64,000 bases of DNA from Bacillus xiapuensis (GTDB lineage Bacteria > Bacillota > Bacilli > Bacillales > Domibacillaceae). A model generated the notes under the pieces. That model did no database searches, was not told where the DNA came from, and worked only from the letters and a program-made list of their open reading frames with translations. The stretch's first letter is position 1; each line of letters opens with the position of its first letter. The translations under genes were made by a program, and so were the position numbers. The stretch covers positions 2,215,875 through 2,279,874 of the forward strand of contig NZ_KZ454939.1 of assembly GCF_002797355.1 (NCBI RefSeq), given 5' to 3'. Positions 1 to 8,872 of the stretch are shown here, in pieces.

Positions 1-79
1 TAAGAAGCTCTTTCATCCCTTCTTCATCTGTTTGCTGATAAACAATCCCACGCCATTCTAATTCCTGCATTAAATCCAC
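1..79 (-). CDS. tyrS: Tyrosyl-tRNA synthetase, N-terminal fragment
   Basis: Only the first 26 codons lie in the window; the gene runs off the left edge. The visible peptide, starting VDLMQELEWRG and continuing to QTDEEGMKELL, matches the usual start of Bacillus TyrS (short helix, RG, then TDEEG). I chose the GTG at 79-77 because a GAGGAAG ribosome site lies just upstream; the nearby ATG at 86-84 opens a frame that stops quickly. TyrS charges tRNA-Tyr in the cytoplasm. The tyrosine T-box leader directly upstream supports the assignment. In B. subtilis tyrS also lies next to acsA. Confidence 0.85.
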   Translation of the reverse strand, partial: MDLMQELEWRGIVYQQTDEEGMKELL

Positions 80-117
80 GATTCATCTTCCTCTCTGCTT
101 CTAATTCACACGAATTG

Positions 118-385
118 TGCGCAAATAAAAAGCGCCCCTGCTAAAACCATGCAGGGACGCTGTATAAGCGCGGTACCACCCAAGCTTGAGAATCCATCGT
201 TCTCCACTCGATTCATATAACGGCCAGGCCGTTTGCTGCTACTAAAAAGAGTTCACAGCAAAAGCTACAGGAGGTAATTCATTCAACTATTTGTACCGGT
301 TTGCACTAACCACCGGCTCTCTGAAACAGGGATAGCGAACTACTGAGTCCTATCAACGCTTTTAAGTATTCAGCTGTTATACGTC
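118..385 (-). promoter_or_regulatory. T-box riboswitch leader of tyrS (tyrosine, UAC specifier)
   Basis: On the minus strand the conserved T-box core GGGTGGTACCGCG is at 181-169. It is followed by a terminator hairpin (GCGTCCCTGC/GCAGGGGCGC, then a T-run) at 160-126. The upstream stem I carries the AGAGAGCCGGTGG bulge region, and the specifier reads TAC at 276-274 after a GAAT segment. Uncharged tRNA-Tyr should pair with UAC and with the T-box bulge, favour the antiterminator and let RNA polymerase reach tyrS. Confidence 0.93.
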
Positions 386-387
386 AT

Positions 388-417
388 ATTGTAAACAGAG
401 AAGCTAGCAATTGTCAA
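388..417 (-). promoter_or_regulatory. SigA promoter of the tyrS T-box leader
   Basis: On the minus strand a perfect -35 TTGACA (417-412) is followed by an 18-base spacer and a -10 TACAAT (393-388). Transcription would begin near 381 and run through the T-box. Confidence 0.8.
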
Positions 418-451
418 ACCCGATCCTACAATTCTTTTCCTTTTCAGCTGA

Positions 452-478
452 CAAAAAGCGGCCTTATTGCGGCCGCTT
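452..478 (-). terminator. Rho-independent terminator of acsA
   Basis: Just after the acsA stop codon the minus strand reads AGCGGCC, a short loop, GGCCGCT and a T-run. This should end the acsA transcript before the tyrS promoter. Confidence 0.85.
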
Positions 479-480
479 GC

Positions 481-2199
481 TCAATCCTCCATGGTAGATA
501 AATCTCCTGCCGGCAAGTCAAGCTCCCAAGCTTTCAGCACACGGCGCATGATTTTTCCGCTTCTGGTTTTGGGAAGCTTTTCGCGAAATTCAATTTCGCG
601 CGGCGCTGCATGAGCCGCAAGACCGGTTTTGACAAACTGGCGAATATCTTCTTTCAGCTCATCTGTCGGCTCGTAGCCTTCCATTAGCGCCACGAACGCC
701 TTAATAATTTCTCCGCGAACTGGATCCGGCTTGCCGATGACGCCCGCTTCTGCGATAGACGGATGCTCAATCAGCTTGCTTTCCACTTCAAAAGGCCCCA
801 CTCGCTCACCGGCTGTCATGATCACATCATCTATGCGTCCTTGAAACCAAAAGTAGCCGTCTTCATCCATGTAGGCGGAATCTCCGGAAACATACCAGCC
901 TCCCGGCATAAAGTAGGATTCATACTTAGCTGGATTGTTCCAAATCGCGGCCATCATTGCAGGCCAGCCTTTTTTAATCGCCAGATTGCCCATGCGGTTC
1001 GGCGGCAGTTCGTTGCCCTGGTCATCAACGATCGCAGCTTTAACACCTGGAATGGGTTTGCCCATGGATCCAGGCCGGATCTCCATACAAGGATAATTGC
1101 AAATCACCTGTGCACCGGTTTCTGTCATCCACCACGTATCATGAATGCGCAGATTGAATACTTTATCCCCCCATCGGATGACTTCGGGATTCAATGGCTC
1201 CCCAACACTTAAAATATGACGCAGCGAGTGCAGGCCGTACTTCTTCACAAGCTCATCTCCCGCCCCCATCAGCATTCGAAAAGCGGTCGGTGCGCTATAC
1301 CAGACTGTTACGCCGTAGTCCTCAATTGCCTGATACCAATTTTCCGGCTTAAAGCGGCCGCCGACGACCACGTTCGTCGTTCCCGTCAGCCAAGGGCCGA
1401 ATATACCGTAGGAAGTGCCCGTCACCCATCCGGGATCTGCCGTGCACCAATAGACATCATTTTCTTTTAAATCCAGCACCCATCTGGCTGTCTGATAATG
1501 CTGTATCATCGCCCGGTGAACATGCAGCACTCCTTTAGGCTTGCCGGTCGAACCGGATGTGTAATGCAATATCATTCCGTCATCCAAATCCATCCACTCG
1601 ATATCAAAGGAGCGGTCTGCCGTTTTCATCTTCGCGCGGAAATCAATATACATCCCTTTCTCTTGCACGTCTTCTCCTACAAGAAAAATCGTTTTCAGCG
1701 CAGGCAGTTCATCTGCCGGTACGCGCTTTAAAAGCTCCGGTGTCGTGACAAGAACTTTCGCTTCGCTGTCCGCTAAGCGGTCGCAAATCGCTCCTTCCAT
1801 AAACGCTTCGAATAAAGGGCCGACGATGGCGCCTGCCTTAATCGCTCCGAGAACGGCAAAATACAGCTCCGGTGAGCGCGGCATAAATACAAATACACGG
1901 TCCCCTTTTTGCACGTCTCCAAACGTTTTTAGCACATTCGCTGCTTGATTCGTAAATTCCTGCATTTGTTCAAATGTATAGGCTTCTTCTCTGTCTGTCT
2001 CGCGGAAATACAAAGCAACCTGCTGTTTGCGCTGCGATTGAGCATGGCGGTCGATCGCTTCATAAGCGATGTTGATCTTACCGGTTTCGCTCCATGAAAA
2101 TTGCTTTTCAGTTTCTTTCCAATCAAATGAAGAATACGTTTCTTCATAGTTACCTAAATTAAAATTTCCTCCCCTAACTGTTAGCGCTTCCAATTTCAT
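481..2199 (-). CDS. acsA: Acetyl-CoA synthetase AcsA
   Basis: A 572-residue cytoplasmic enzyme, the usual length of Bacillus AcsA. It makes acetyl-CoA from acetate, ATP and CoA through acetyl-AMP. The adenylate-forming signature YTSGSTGKPKG is at about 213-223, and the C-terminal domain holds the catalytic lysine motif PKTRSGKIMRR with Lys548. In B. subtilis the equivalent lysine is acetylated by AcuA and deacetylated by AcuC, both encoded divergently next door. The ATG at 2199 follows a GAGGGGG ribosome site. A SigA promoter lies upstream and a cre operator inside codons 2-7, so glucose repression through CcpA is expected. Confidence 0.96.
   Translation of the reverse strand: MKLEALTVRGGNFNLGNYEETYSSFDWKETEKQFSWSETGKINIAYEAIDRHAQSQRKQQVALYFRETDREEAYTFEQMQEFTNQAANVLKTFGDVQKGDRVFVFMPRSPELYFAVLGAIKAGAIVGPLFEAFMEGAICDRLADSEAKVLVTTPELLKRVPADELPALKTIFLVGEDVQEKGMYIDFRAKMKTADRSFDIEWMDLDDGMILHYTSGSTGKPKGVLHVHRAMIQHYQTARWVLDLKENDVYWCTADPGWVTGTSYGIFGPWLTGTTNVVVGGRFKPENWYQAIEDYGVTVWYSAPTAFRMLMGAGDELVKKYGLHSLRHILSVGEPLNPEVIRWGDKVFNLRIHDTWWMTETGAQVICNYPCMEIRPGSMGKPIPGVKAAIVDDQGNELPPNRMGNLAIKKGWPAMMAAIWNNPAKYESYFMPGGWYVSGDSAYMDEDGYFWFQGRIDDVIMTAGERVGPFEVESKLIEHPSIAEAGVIGKPDPVRGEIIKAFVALMEGYEPTDELKEDIRQFVKTGLAAHAAPREIEFREKLPKTRSGKIMRRVLKAWELDLPAGDLSTMED
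2179..2192. promoter_or_regulatory. cre operator (CcpA site) in the 5' end of acsA
   Basis: The minus strand reads TGGAAGCGCTAACA, which fits the cre consensus TGWAARCGYTWWCA at all but one position. It lies within the first codons of acsA, about 35-50 bases after the predicted start of transcription. In B. subtilis acsA the cre is also downstream of the start, so a roadblock type of repression is likely. Confidence 0.8.
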
Positions 2200-2234
2200 T
2201 TGACCGATTCCCCCTCGCGTAAGGATTTACTGCT

Positions 2235-2263
2235 ATTATATAACACATTCTGTTTTTTCTCAA
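2235..2263 (-). promoter_or_regulatory. SigA promoter of acsA
   Basis: The minus strand has TTGAGA (2263-2258), a 17-base spacer and a perfect TATAAT (2240-2235). The start of transcription should be near 2228, about 30 bases upstream of the acsA ATG. Confidence 0.8.
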
Positions 2264-2326
2264 TTTTTAAAATTTTCATAAGTCTGGTTGTCCCTTTTCT
2301 CAAGCTTCCGATTTCTGAAAAATTAG

Positions 2327-2362
2327 TGAAAACGCTTTATTCAAGTCATTTTTCTGTATAAT
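2327..2362 (+). promoter_or_regulatory. acuABC promoter region with overlapping cre
   Basis: TGAAAACGCTTTAT at 2327-2340 is a near-consensus cre. It overlaps the place where the -35 element should be, and a perfect TATAAT follows at 2357-2362. No good -35 hexamer is visible. CcpA bound here would block RNA polymerase, as known for the B. subtilis acuABC operon. Confidence 0.75.
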
Positions 2363-2393
2363 GTAGGTATGAATGACTCAAGGCGGTGACGAA

Positions 2394-3026
2394 ATGGAGC
2401 ATATCAAAAGGTATCACTCGCGGGAATTTAAGACAAAGAAAGGGAGTGTCATCATTGAGGGGCCGGTTTTGCCAGCCGATTTAATAAAGATGAACTTTGA
2501 CGAGGAGCTTACCGCTTTTCGCCAACCTGAGCAGCAGCACAAAGCGATTGTGGAAATCGCCTCTTTGCCGGAAGGGCGAATGATCATTGCCAGAAGCGGA
2601 GAGACCATTATCGGCTACGTCACGTTCTTGTATCCCGATCCCCTGGAACGGTGGTCGGAAGCCAAACTCGAGAACCTGATTGAATTAGGAGCGATCGAGG
2701 TTACCCCCTCGTACCGCGGAGAGCAGATTGCAAAGAATATGCTGCGAGTTTCTATGCTGGATGAGGCAATGGAGGACTATATTATTATAACAACGGAATA
2801 TTATTGGCACTGGGATTTAAAAGGGACGGGGTTGAATGTCTGGGAGTACCGCAAGCTCATGGAAAAAATGATGAATGCCGGCGGATTAATATGGTATGCC
2901 ACTGATGATCCGGAAATTAGTTCCCACCCCGCCAACTGTCTAATGGTGCGCATCGGAAAAAGAGTGGACCAAAAATCCGTTCAGAGATTTGACCAAATTC
3001 GCTTTGTGAACCGCTTTATGTATTAA
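2394..3026 (+). CDS. acuA: Protein acetyltransferase AcuA
   Basis: A 210-residue GNAT-fold acetyltransferase. In Bacillus, AcuA inactivates acetyl-CoA synthetase by acetylating its catalytic lysine with acetyl-CoA. The segments GPVLPADL near the N-terminus, YPDPLERWSE, IELGAIEVTPSYRG (acetyl-CoA loop region) and EYYWHWDLKG are typical of AcuA over the whole length. I placed the start at the ATG at 2394 (MEHIKRY) because it is preceded by AAGGCGGTGA and matches the family N-terminus; an in-frame ATG seven codons upstream lacks a ribosome site. It is the first gene of acuABC, divergent from its target acsA, with a cre over the promoter. Confidence 0.95.
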   Translation: MEHIKRYHSREFKTKKGSVIIEGPVLPADLIKMNFDEELTAFRQPEQQHKAIVEIASLPEGRMIIARSGETIIGYVTFLYPDPLERWSEAKLENLIELGAIEVTPSYRGEQIAKNMLRVSMLDEAMEDYIIITTEYYWHWDLKGTGLNVWEYRKLMEKMMNAGGLIWYATDDPEISSHPANCLMVRIGKRVDQKSVQRFDQIRFVNRFMY

Positions 3027-3044
3027 CAATAAGGGGTTGAGAGA

Positions 3045-3692
3045 ATGATCTTGGAAGAAATTATGCAGACGGAAGTGTATACGCTATCTCCTGAGGATAC
3101 GATTGAAACAGCTCTGCAATTATTGAGAGATAAAAAAATCCGTCACATTCCCATCGTGGATAAGAAAGGGGCCCTTGTCGGTCTTGTCACTGACCGCGAT
3201 GTAAAAGAAGCGACACCATCCATTTTGCAAAAGGAAACAAATAAGAAGGAATTGCATCAGCCATTAAGCATCATTATGGCAAGAAACGTTGTCACCGGCC
3301 ACCCGCTAGATTTTGTAGAAGATGCCGCAGCCATACTATACGAACATGATATCAGCTGTTTGCCGGTGATCCAAAATGGGGAACTTGCCGGCATTATCAC
3401 CGAGACGGATGTGCTCCATACCTTCGTAGAATTGACGGGAAGCAACCAGCCCGGTTCGAGAATTGAAATGAAAGTGCTGAATAAAGCAGGCAAGCTGTAT
3501 GAAGTTCTCCATGTGCTGAAAAAAAGGGGCGCCAACATTCACAGCGTGCTTGTTTATCCAGATAAGCAATCCGAGGAGTATAAAATCATCGTGCTGCGTG
3601 TGCAGACAATGAATCCGATTGCAGCCATTGAGGACCTGAAAAAGGATGGACATATTGTACTGTGGCCGAATATGCCCGGTGTCTCCTCATGA
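3045..3692 (+). CDS. acuB: CBS/ACT domain protein AcuB
   Basis: A 215-residue cytoplasmic protein with two CBS motifs (about 7-60 and 77-133) followed by an ACT-like domain (about 140-210). CBS pairs usually bind adenine nucleotides and ACT domains bind small ligands, so AcuB is presumably a sensor within the acetate/acetoin operon; its precise role is not established. The ATG at 3045 follows AAGGGGTTGAGAG. The gene lies 18 bases after acuA, and its stop overlaps the acuC start by four bases (ATGA), which indicates one transcript and coupled translation. Confidence 0.92.
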   Translation: MILEEIMQTEVYTLSPEDTIETALQLLRDKKIRHIPIVDKKGALVGLVTDRDVKEATPSILQKETNKKELHQPLSIIMARNVVTGHPLDFVEDAAAILYEHDISCLPVIQNGELAGIITETDVLHTFVELTGSNQPGSRIEMKVLNKAGKLYEVLHVLKKRGANIHSVLVYPDKQSEEYKIIVLRVQTMNPIAAIEDLKKDGHIVLWPNMPGVSS

Positions 3693-4846
3693 CGGGAAAG
3701 GCTGTGTTCATTCATTCAGATCAATTATTAACCTACCGTTTTTCAAAACATCATCCGTTTAATCAATTTCGGCTGACGCTGACCATCGATCTGTTAAAAG
3801 AAAGCGGCGCTTTACAAAGCAGTGATCTCGCTGCTCCAAGAATAGCTTCAACAGAGGAGCTTAGACTAATCCATGATGCCGATTATATCGAAGCGGTCCA
3901 AAGAGCCGGCAGAGGGGAGCTCTCTTCTGATATCGCTGAAGGCTATGGACTCGGTACAGAGGATACGCCTATTTTCTCAGGCATGCATGAGGCCAGCGCC
4001 TTGTTAGTCGGAGGCACACTTACTGCAACGGATTGGGTCATGCAAGGAAAAGCCCGCCACGCCGTCCATTTAGGAGGCGGCCTTCATCACGGCTTTCGCG
4101 GAAAGGCATCCGGCTTTTGTATTTATAACGATAGTTCCGTTGCGATAAAATACTTACAAGAGAAGTATCAGGCAAGAGTCCTTTATATTGACACCGATGC
4201 CCATCATGGCGATGGCGTTCAATGGTCCTTTTACGATGATCCCGACGTATGTACCCTCTCCCTTCACGAAACCGGCCGATATTTATTTCCCGGAACAGGC
4301 AATGTGAATGAACGAGGACACGGAAATGGTTATGGCTTTTGCTTTAATATTCCGCTAGATGCCTTTACAGAGAATGAATCTTGGCTGGAAGCCTATGAAA
4401 CATCCATTTGGGAAGTAGCTGATTTTTTTAAGCCTGATGTGATTTTCACGCAAAACGGCGCAGATTCTCATTACTTCGATCCCCTTACTCATTTATCCGC
4501 TACAATGAATATTTATCATCATATTCCCCGGCTTGCCCATCAAGTCGCCCATCGCTACTGCGAGGGCCGATGGATTGCTGTCGGCGGAGGCGGCTATGAT
4601 ATATGGCGTGTAGTGCCGCGGGCCTGGGCAAGAATCTGGCTTGAGATGACTGAAAAATCTCATTTTTCAGGGAACTTGCCCGAAAGCTGGATTAAGCGCT
4701 GGCAGAAGAAGTCGCCAGTTCAGCTGCCGCTTGCATGGGATGATCCTGAAGGCATTTATCCAGCGGTGCCGCGCAAGCGAGAAATTGAAGAAAAGAACCG
4801 CAATACGCTGAACAAGGCGCTATATCCGCTGCGAAAGCATTTATAA
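3689..4846 (+). CDS. acuC: AcuC deacetylase (class I/II HDAC fold)
   Basis: A 385-residue member of the histone deacetylase superfamily. In Bacillus it removes the acetyl group from AcsA and reverses AcuA. Zinc and active-site motifs are visible: GGGLHHGFRG, then DTDAHHGDGVQ, and QNGADSHYFDPL and GGGGYD further on. The start was set at the ATG at 3689, which overlaps the acuB stop as ATGA and gives the family N-terminus; a longer in-frame ATG at 3662 would lie deep inside acuB. The ribosome site is weak, in keeping with translational coupling. A hairpin shared with motS follows the stop. Confidence 0.94.
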   Translation: MTGKAVFIHSDQLLTYRFSKHHPFNQFRLTLTIDLLKESGALQSSDLAAPRIASTEELRLIHDADYIEAVQRAGRGELSSDIAEGYGLGTEDTPIFSGMHEASALLVGGTLTATDWVMQGKARHAVHLGGGLHHGFRGKASGFCIYNDSSVAIKYLQEKYQARVLYIDTDAHHGDGVQWSFYDDPDVCTLSLHETGRYLFPGTGNVNERGHGNGYGFCFNIPLDAFTENESWLEAYETSIWEVADFFKPDVIFTQNGADSHYFDPLTHLSATMNIYHHIPRLAHQVAHRYCEGRWIAVGGGGYDIWRVVPRAWARIWLEMTEKSHFSGNLPESWIKRWQKKSPVQLPLAWDDPEGIYPAVPRKREIEEKNRNTLNKALYPLRKHL

Positions 4847-4880
4847 AACGAGAGGAAGCCAGCCATCTGACTTCCTCTTA
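4846..4880. terminator. Bidirectional terminator between acuC and motS
   Basis: The inverted repeat GAGGAAG (4852-4858) / CTTCCTC (4871-4877) lies between the converging acuC and motS stop codons. The T-run is better on the minus strand (motS side), so it should mainly end the ccpA-motPS message. Confidence 0.7.
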
Positions 4881-5600
4881 CTTGTCTTGTTTATATTTAG
4901 GATCTGTAATAATAATCTCAACGCGACGGTTCTTTTGCATGTTTTCACTGGATGTATCAGGAACAAGAGGTCTTGTGTCACTGTAACCGACAGCAATAAA
5001 ACGATCCTCATCAATATTTTGATGCTCACTTAAATACCGGATCACGCTGCTGGCTCTCGCGCTGGATAGCTCCCAGTTTGAAGGGTAATAGGAGTTTCTA
5101 ATCGGGCGGCTGTCCGTGTGCCCTTCTACCTTGATCATGTTCGGCATCGTTTTGAGGAGTTTGCCTATTTTTTGCAGAAAGGGATAAGCTTCGGGTACAA
5201 CCACTGCATCGCCTGTTTCAAATAAGATTTGCTCCTGCAGCACGAGCACGACGCCGCGCTCATTTCTAGTGGCAGTAGCTACCTTTTCCAGATTATTTTT
5301 TTCTAAATATTCCTGCACGTCTTTTGCTAATTGATCCAGAGAGTCTTCTTTCTTTTCTCCCAGATCTTCCTTCATCTCTTCCGAGGGATATTCGCCGGGC
5401 ACAATGGAAGAATTCTGCTCAAACAGCGGCGTTTGCTTAAAGGAGTGCGCAATGGCCTTAAATTTGACAATATCAATTTGCGACATGGAAAAGAGCAAAA
5501 TAAAAAACACGAGAATAAGGGTTACCAGATCCGAAAACGTCACCATCCACTTTGGAGCACCCGCGGGCTTTTTCTTCGAAGGGCGGCGTCTCGTTATCAT
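4878..5600 (-). CDS. motS: Sodium-type flagellar stator subunit MotS
   Basis: A 240-residue MotB-family stator protein. A basic N-terminal tail is followed by one membrane segment (about 22-41) carrying the ion-binding aspartate in FSDLVTL (Asp24). An OmpA-like peptidoglycan-binding domain covers about 110-230, with [10 protein letters not shown] and NWELSSARA. With MotP it forms an ion channel that powers the flagellar motor; in B. subtilis this pair uses sodium. The start overlaps the motP stop by four bases, giving fixed stoichiometry. As in B. subtilis, it is the last gene of a ccpA-motP-motS cluster. Confidence 0.93.
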   Translation of the reverse strand: MITRRRPSKKKPAGAPKWMVTFSDLVTLILVFFILLFSMSQIDIVKFKAIAHSFKQTPLFEQNSSIVPGEYPSEEMKEDLGEKKEDSLDQLAKDVQEYLEKNNLEKVATATRNERGVVLVLQEQILFETGDAVVVPEAYPFLQKIGKLLKTMPNMIKVEGHTDSRPIRNSYYPSNWELSSARASSVIRYLSEHQNIDEDRFIAVGYSDTRPLVPDTSSENMQKNRRVEIIITDPKYKQDK

Positions 5601-6403
5601 GCTTCCGCCGCCTCACTTGCCTTGGAGCGGGCTGCTCTTCTTTCATCCGATGATAAGAATGCAGACAGTTTTTCTTGAAGAATTTTTGGATTTTGACCGG
5701 CTTGCACACCGACCACTCCTTCGATAATAATTTGACGGTAAAATACTTCCTTTTCTGTTTTAAGCTCAAGCTTAGCCGCCATCGGCAGGAAGACAAGATT
5801 AGCTAGCAGGGAACCATAAAAAGTGGTCAATAACGCAACCGCCATATTAGGCCCCAATGAAGAAGGATCGTTTAAACTCTTTAACATCAATACCAGACCG
5901 ATCAGCGTTCCGATCATTCCCCAAGCAGGCGCATAGTCTCCCGCTTTTTCCAAAATGCTTCTTCCCTTGCGATGACGCTCCTCAAGAGCTGTGATTTCAG
6001 CATTCATAATATCGATCAGCATCTCTTGCTCAATCCCGTCTACAGCAAGAAGCACACCTTTTTTTAAAAAGTCATCATCAATATCTTCTATACCGCTTTC
6101 CAGAGCAAGCAAGCCTTCACGGCGCGCTTTCTCAGATAGCTTCACGAACCTTTGAATCAGTTCCTCTAAATCTGTTTCATCTTCCCGAAAGGCTTGCCGA
6201 ATGACCGTAAACAAATGCTTAATATCCTTCAGCGGGAAGCTGATGAGCAAGCCGGCTGTTAATCCGCCAAAAACGATTAAGATGGATGGTAAATGCAAAA
6301 AAGAAGAAAATCCTTCCGCTCCGCCACTGGAAAAAATCGCGAATGCCAAAAGGATAATTCCTATAATGATACCGGTTGGTGTCAGCGCATCAAACTTTTT
6401 CAT
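5597..6403 (-). CDS. motP: Sodium-type flagellar stator subunit MotP
   Basis: A 268-residue MotA-family membrane protein with four expected membrane segments: two near the N-terminus ([17 protein letters not shown] and the following [14 protein letters not shown]) and two after about residue 145 ([17 protein letters not shown] and [18 protein letters not shown]). The cytoplasmic loop between them contacts the rotor. The start is the ATG at 6403 after an AGGGGAGGA ribosome site; an upstream in-frame start adds a short unlikely leader. It is followed by motS with an ATGA overlap and preceded by ccpA with a 64-base gap and no visible terminator. Confidence 0.93.
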   Translation of the reverse strand: MKKFDALTPTGIIIGIILLAFAIFSSGGAEGFSSFLHLPSILIVFGGLTAGLLISFPLKDIKHLFTVIRQAFREDETDLEELIQRFVKLSEKARREGLLALESGIEDIDDDFLKKGVLLAVDGIEQEMLIDIMNAEITALEERHRKGRSILEKAGDYAPAWGMIGTLIGLVLMLKSLNDPSSLGPNMAVALLTTFYGSLLANLVFLPMAAKLELKTEKEVFYRQIIIEGVVGVQAGQNPKILQEKLSAFLSSDERRAARSKASEAAEA

Positions 6404-6467
6404 TTTTCCTCCCCTATCCTCTAACAAAAAAACGTTTTATTGTCTATTCTTTATATCGGAGAAGAAC

Positions 6468-7469
6468 TTACTTTGTTGACCCTCTTTTTTCAATTCGATG
6501 AGGAAGAACAACAATCGGACTTTCCACTGCTTCCTTGTTCATATACTTCGTTAAAAGCCTCATTGCCACCGCCCCAATATCATACAGCGGCTGAATCACA
6601 GAAGTCAGCTGCGGACGCACCATTAAAGCTAACCGTGAGCTGTCAAAGCTGACAATTTCAAGATCTTCCGGGATGTTCACACCGCTGTCTTGTGCGCCGT
6701 GCACGACACCGAGAGCCATCTCATCATTGTTAACAAAAATAGCGGTCGGCTTCTCCCCTTCTGCTTGCTGCAGCTTCTTCCAGGCATCATGTCCTGAATC
6801 GTATGTGTAGTCCCCCTCCACTACCAGATCCTCTGCAACAGGCAAGCCCGCTTCTGAAAGCGCTCTTTGATAGCCCTTGAGCACGAACTCTTGATTAATC
6901 GTGTCGTGCAGCGGACAAGCCACATAAGCGATGCGTTTATGGCCTTGATCAATCAGCATCTTCACTGCATCATAAGCAGCTTGTTCATAATTGATATTAA
7001 CAGACGGGATCTCATTGGACATTTCCACTGAACCAGCCAGAACGACAGGCACCGGCGAGCGTCTAAATTCCGTCACATGCTCATCTGTAATTTGTCCGCC
7101 CATAAAGATAAGCCCATCGACCTGCTTGCCAAGCATCGTATTTATTAAGCGAAGCTCTTTATCTTTATTCTGATCAGAGTTACTGAGAATGATGTTATAT
7201 TTATACATCGTGGCGATGTCTTCGATTCCCCGGGCGAGCTCCGCATAGAAAATATTTGAGATATCCGGGATAATCACTCCGACAGTTGTTGTTTTCTTGC
7301 TGGCAAGCCCGCGAGCTACCGCATTAGGACGATAGCCGAGTCGCTCAATGACATCTAATACTTTTTTCCGAGTGGCTGGTTTTACATTCGGGTTGCCATT
7401 TACTACCCGGGAAACGGTAGCCATTGATACATTTGCTTCTCTTGCTACATCGTATATTGTTACATTCAT
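6468..7469 (-). CDS. ccpA: Catabolite control protein A
   Basis: A 333-residue LacI/GalR-family regulator. The N-terminal helix-turn-helix ([20 protein letters not shown]) and hinge helix ([12 protein letters not shown]) bind cre operators. The periplasmic-binding-protein-like core, from about residue 60, binds HPr-Ser46-P. It is the master regulator of carbon catabolite repression in Bacillaceae, and two predicted targets, acsA and acuABC, lie a few kilobases away. The ATG at 7469 has an AAGGAGAAG ribosome site. It lies downstream of aroA, separated by aroA's terminator, and upstream of motPS, the B. subtilis order. Confidence 0.96.
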   Translation of the reverse strand: MNVTIYDVAREANVSMATVSRVVNGNPNVKPATRKKVLDVIERLGYRPNAVARGLASKKTTTVGVIIPDISNIFYAELARGIEDIATMYKYNIILSNSDQNKDKELRLINTMLGKQVDGLIFMGGQITDEHVTEFRRSPVPVVLAGSVEMSNEIPSVNINYEQAAYDAVKMLIDQGHKRIAYVACPLHDTINQEFVLKGYQRALSEAGLPVAEDLVVEGDYTYDSGHDAWKKLQQAEGEKPTAIFVNNDEMALGVVHGAQDSGVNIPEDLEIVSFDSSRLALMVRPQLTSVIQPLYDIGAVAMRLLTKYMNKEAVESPIVVLPHRIEKRGSTK

Positions 7470-7513
7470 CTTATAAATCTTCTCCTTTATCCATTCGTCC
7501 TCTCTATATTAAC

Positions 7514-7544
7514 GAAAAAAAACTCCTGTGAAAATACAGGAGTT
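7514..7544 (-). terminator. Terminator of aroA
   Basis: On the minus strand AACTCCTGT, a short loop and ACAGGAGTT are followed by eight T. The stem begins at the aroA stop codon, so termination is tight, but partial read-through into ccpA is likely because no clear ccpA promoter is visible between the genes. Confidence 0.85.
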
Positions 7545-8619
7545 ATGCTTTTACAGGAATTGATTTTATTACTTCACTATAAAATTCATCAAATTGTTGC
7601 AAATTCATTTGCTGAGCGGAATCGGAAAGAGCCACAGCAGGGTCCGGATGCACTTCCGCCATCACGCCGTCAGCGCCAATCGCCAATGCCGCTTTCGCTG
7701 CTGGAAGCAATAAATCTCGTCTTCCTGTTGAATGAGTAACATCCACAAGCACCGGTAAATGCGTTTCTTGTTTTAAAATCGGTACAGCTGTAATATCTAA
7801 AGTATTGCGCGTTGCCCGCTCATAGGTGCGAATGCCCCGCTCACAAAGGATAATCTGATCGTTTCCTCGGGAGATAATATATTCTGCTGCATTGATGAAC
7901 TCTTGGATCGTTGCCGCTAAGCCGCGCTTGAGCAAGACGGGCTTCTTCACATCTCCGGCAGCCTTCAGCAGCTCAAAGTTCTGCATGTTGCGTGCACCGA
8001 TTTGAATGACATCAATGTAATCACATGCGAGTTCAATATCCGCCGGATTCACGATCTCACTGACTACGCCTAAATCAAATTCGTCTGCCACTCTCTTTAA
8101 AATCTTCAGCCCTTCTAATCCGAGCCCTTGGAAATCGTAAGGTGACGTACGCGGCTTAAATGCTCCGCCCCGAATTAATTTCAACCCTTTATCTTTAATA
8201 GCCTGTGCCACTTGAGCAACTTGCTCATAGGATTCCACCGCACACGGGCCAAATACAAAGGAAGGCGCGCCGTCTCCCACTTTCTCTCCGCGAATGTTGA
8301 TTACCGTATCCTCCGGTTTCTTTTTCCGTGAGACGAGAAGCGCTTTGCGGTGATCATCTTGCTGCAACTCAAGCCCCGCTTTGAAAATTTCTTTAAATAA
8401 ATGCTCCACAGTTGACGCTTCAAACGGTCCTTCGTTGCTTTGGAGGATGTTATTCAGCATCGCCCGTTCGCGGACAGGATCATACCGATTCACGCCTTGC
8501 TTCTCTTTCACTCTTCCGATTTCTTGCACCAGCTTCGCCCGCTCGCTAATTAATCTTAAAAGCTCTACATTCATCTCATCGACACGCTGTCTTAATTGAT
8601 CTAGATCTTGATTGCTCAT
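7543..8619 (-). CDS. aroA: Chorismate mutase / DAHP synthase AroA(G)
   Basis: A 358-residue bifunctional enzyme. The N-terminal AroQ-type chorismate mutase domain (about 1-85; [20 protein letters not shown]) is joined to a class I-beta DAHP synthase (about 95-358; [37 protein letters not shown]). It condenses PEP and erythrose-4-phosphate in the first step of the shikimate pathway; the mutase domain acts as the feedback sensor for chorismate or prephenate in Bacillus. The ATG follows AGGAAGGAACC. In B. subtilis it also precedes ccpA. Its pathway feeds the menaquinone genes at the right end of the window. Confidence 0.95.
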   Translation of the reverse strand: MSNQDLDQLRQRVDEMNVELLRLISERAKLVQEIGRVKEKQGVNRYDPVRERAMLNNILQSNEGPFEASTVEHLFKEIFKAGLELQQDDHRKALLVSRKKKPEDTVINIRGEKVGDGAPSFVFGPCAVESYEQVAQVAQAIKDKGLKLIRGGAFKPRTSPYDFQGLGLEGLKILKRVADEFDLGVVSEIVNPADIELACDYIDVIQIGARNMQNFELLKAAGDVKKPVLLKRGLAATIQEFINAAEYIISRGNDQIILCERGIRTYERATRNTLDITAVPILKQETHLPVLVDVTHSTGRRDLLLPAAKAALAIGADGVMAEVHPDPAVALSDSAQQMNLQQFDEFYSEVIKSIPVKA

Positions 8620-8872
8620 TTGGTTCCTTCCTTTCGCCTGATTAATTCTTAATTTTTCAACAGTTTATCACCTGGAAAGCCCTTCAGCGCTTTTTATAGC
8701 CAGTTACTGAAAGAACAAAGTGAAGCAAGTGACTTTTTGTTATATAGTTTATATGTTAGGGACTATTATAAAACATAGAATATGAAAAGTCACGAAAAAG
8801 TTGCTTCAATAATTAAACGCTTTTAAGTATTAAAGTGAAATAGTAAAAATAACGAAAAGCAGGTGAATCATT

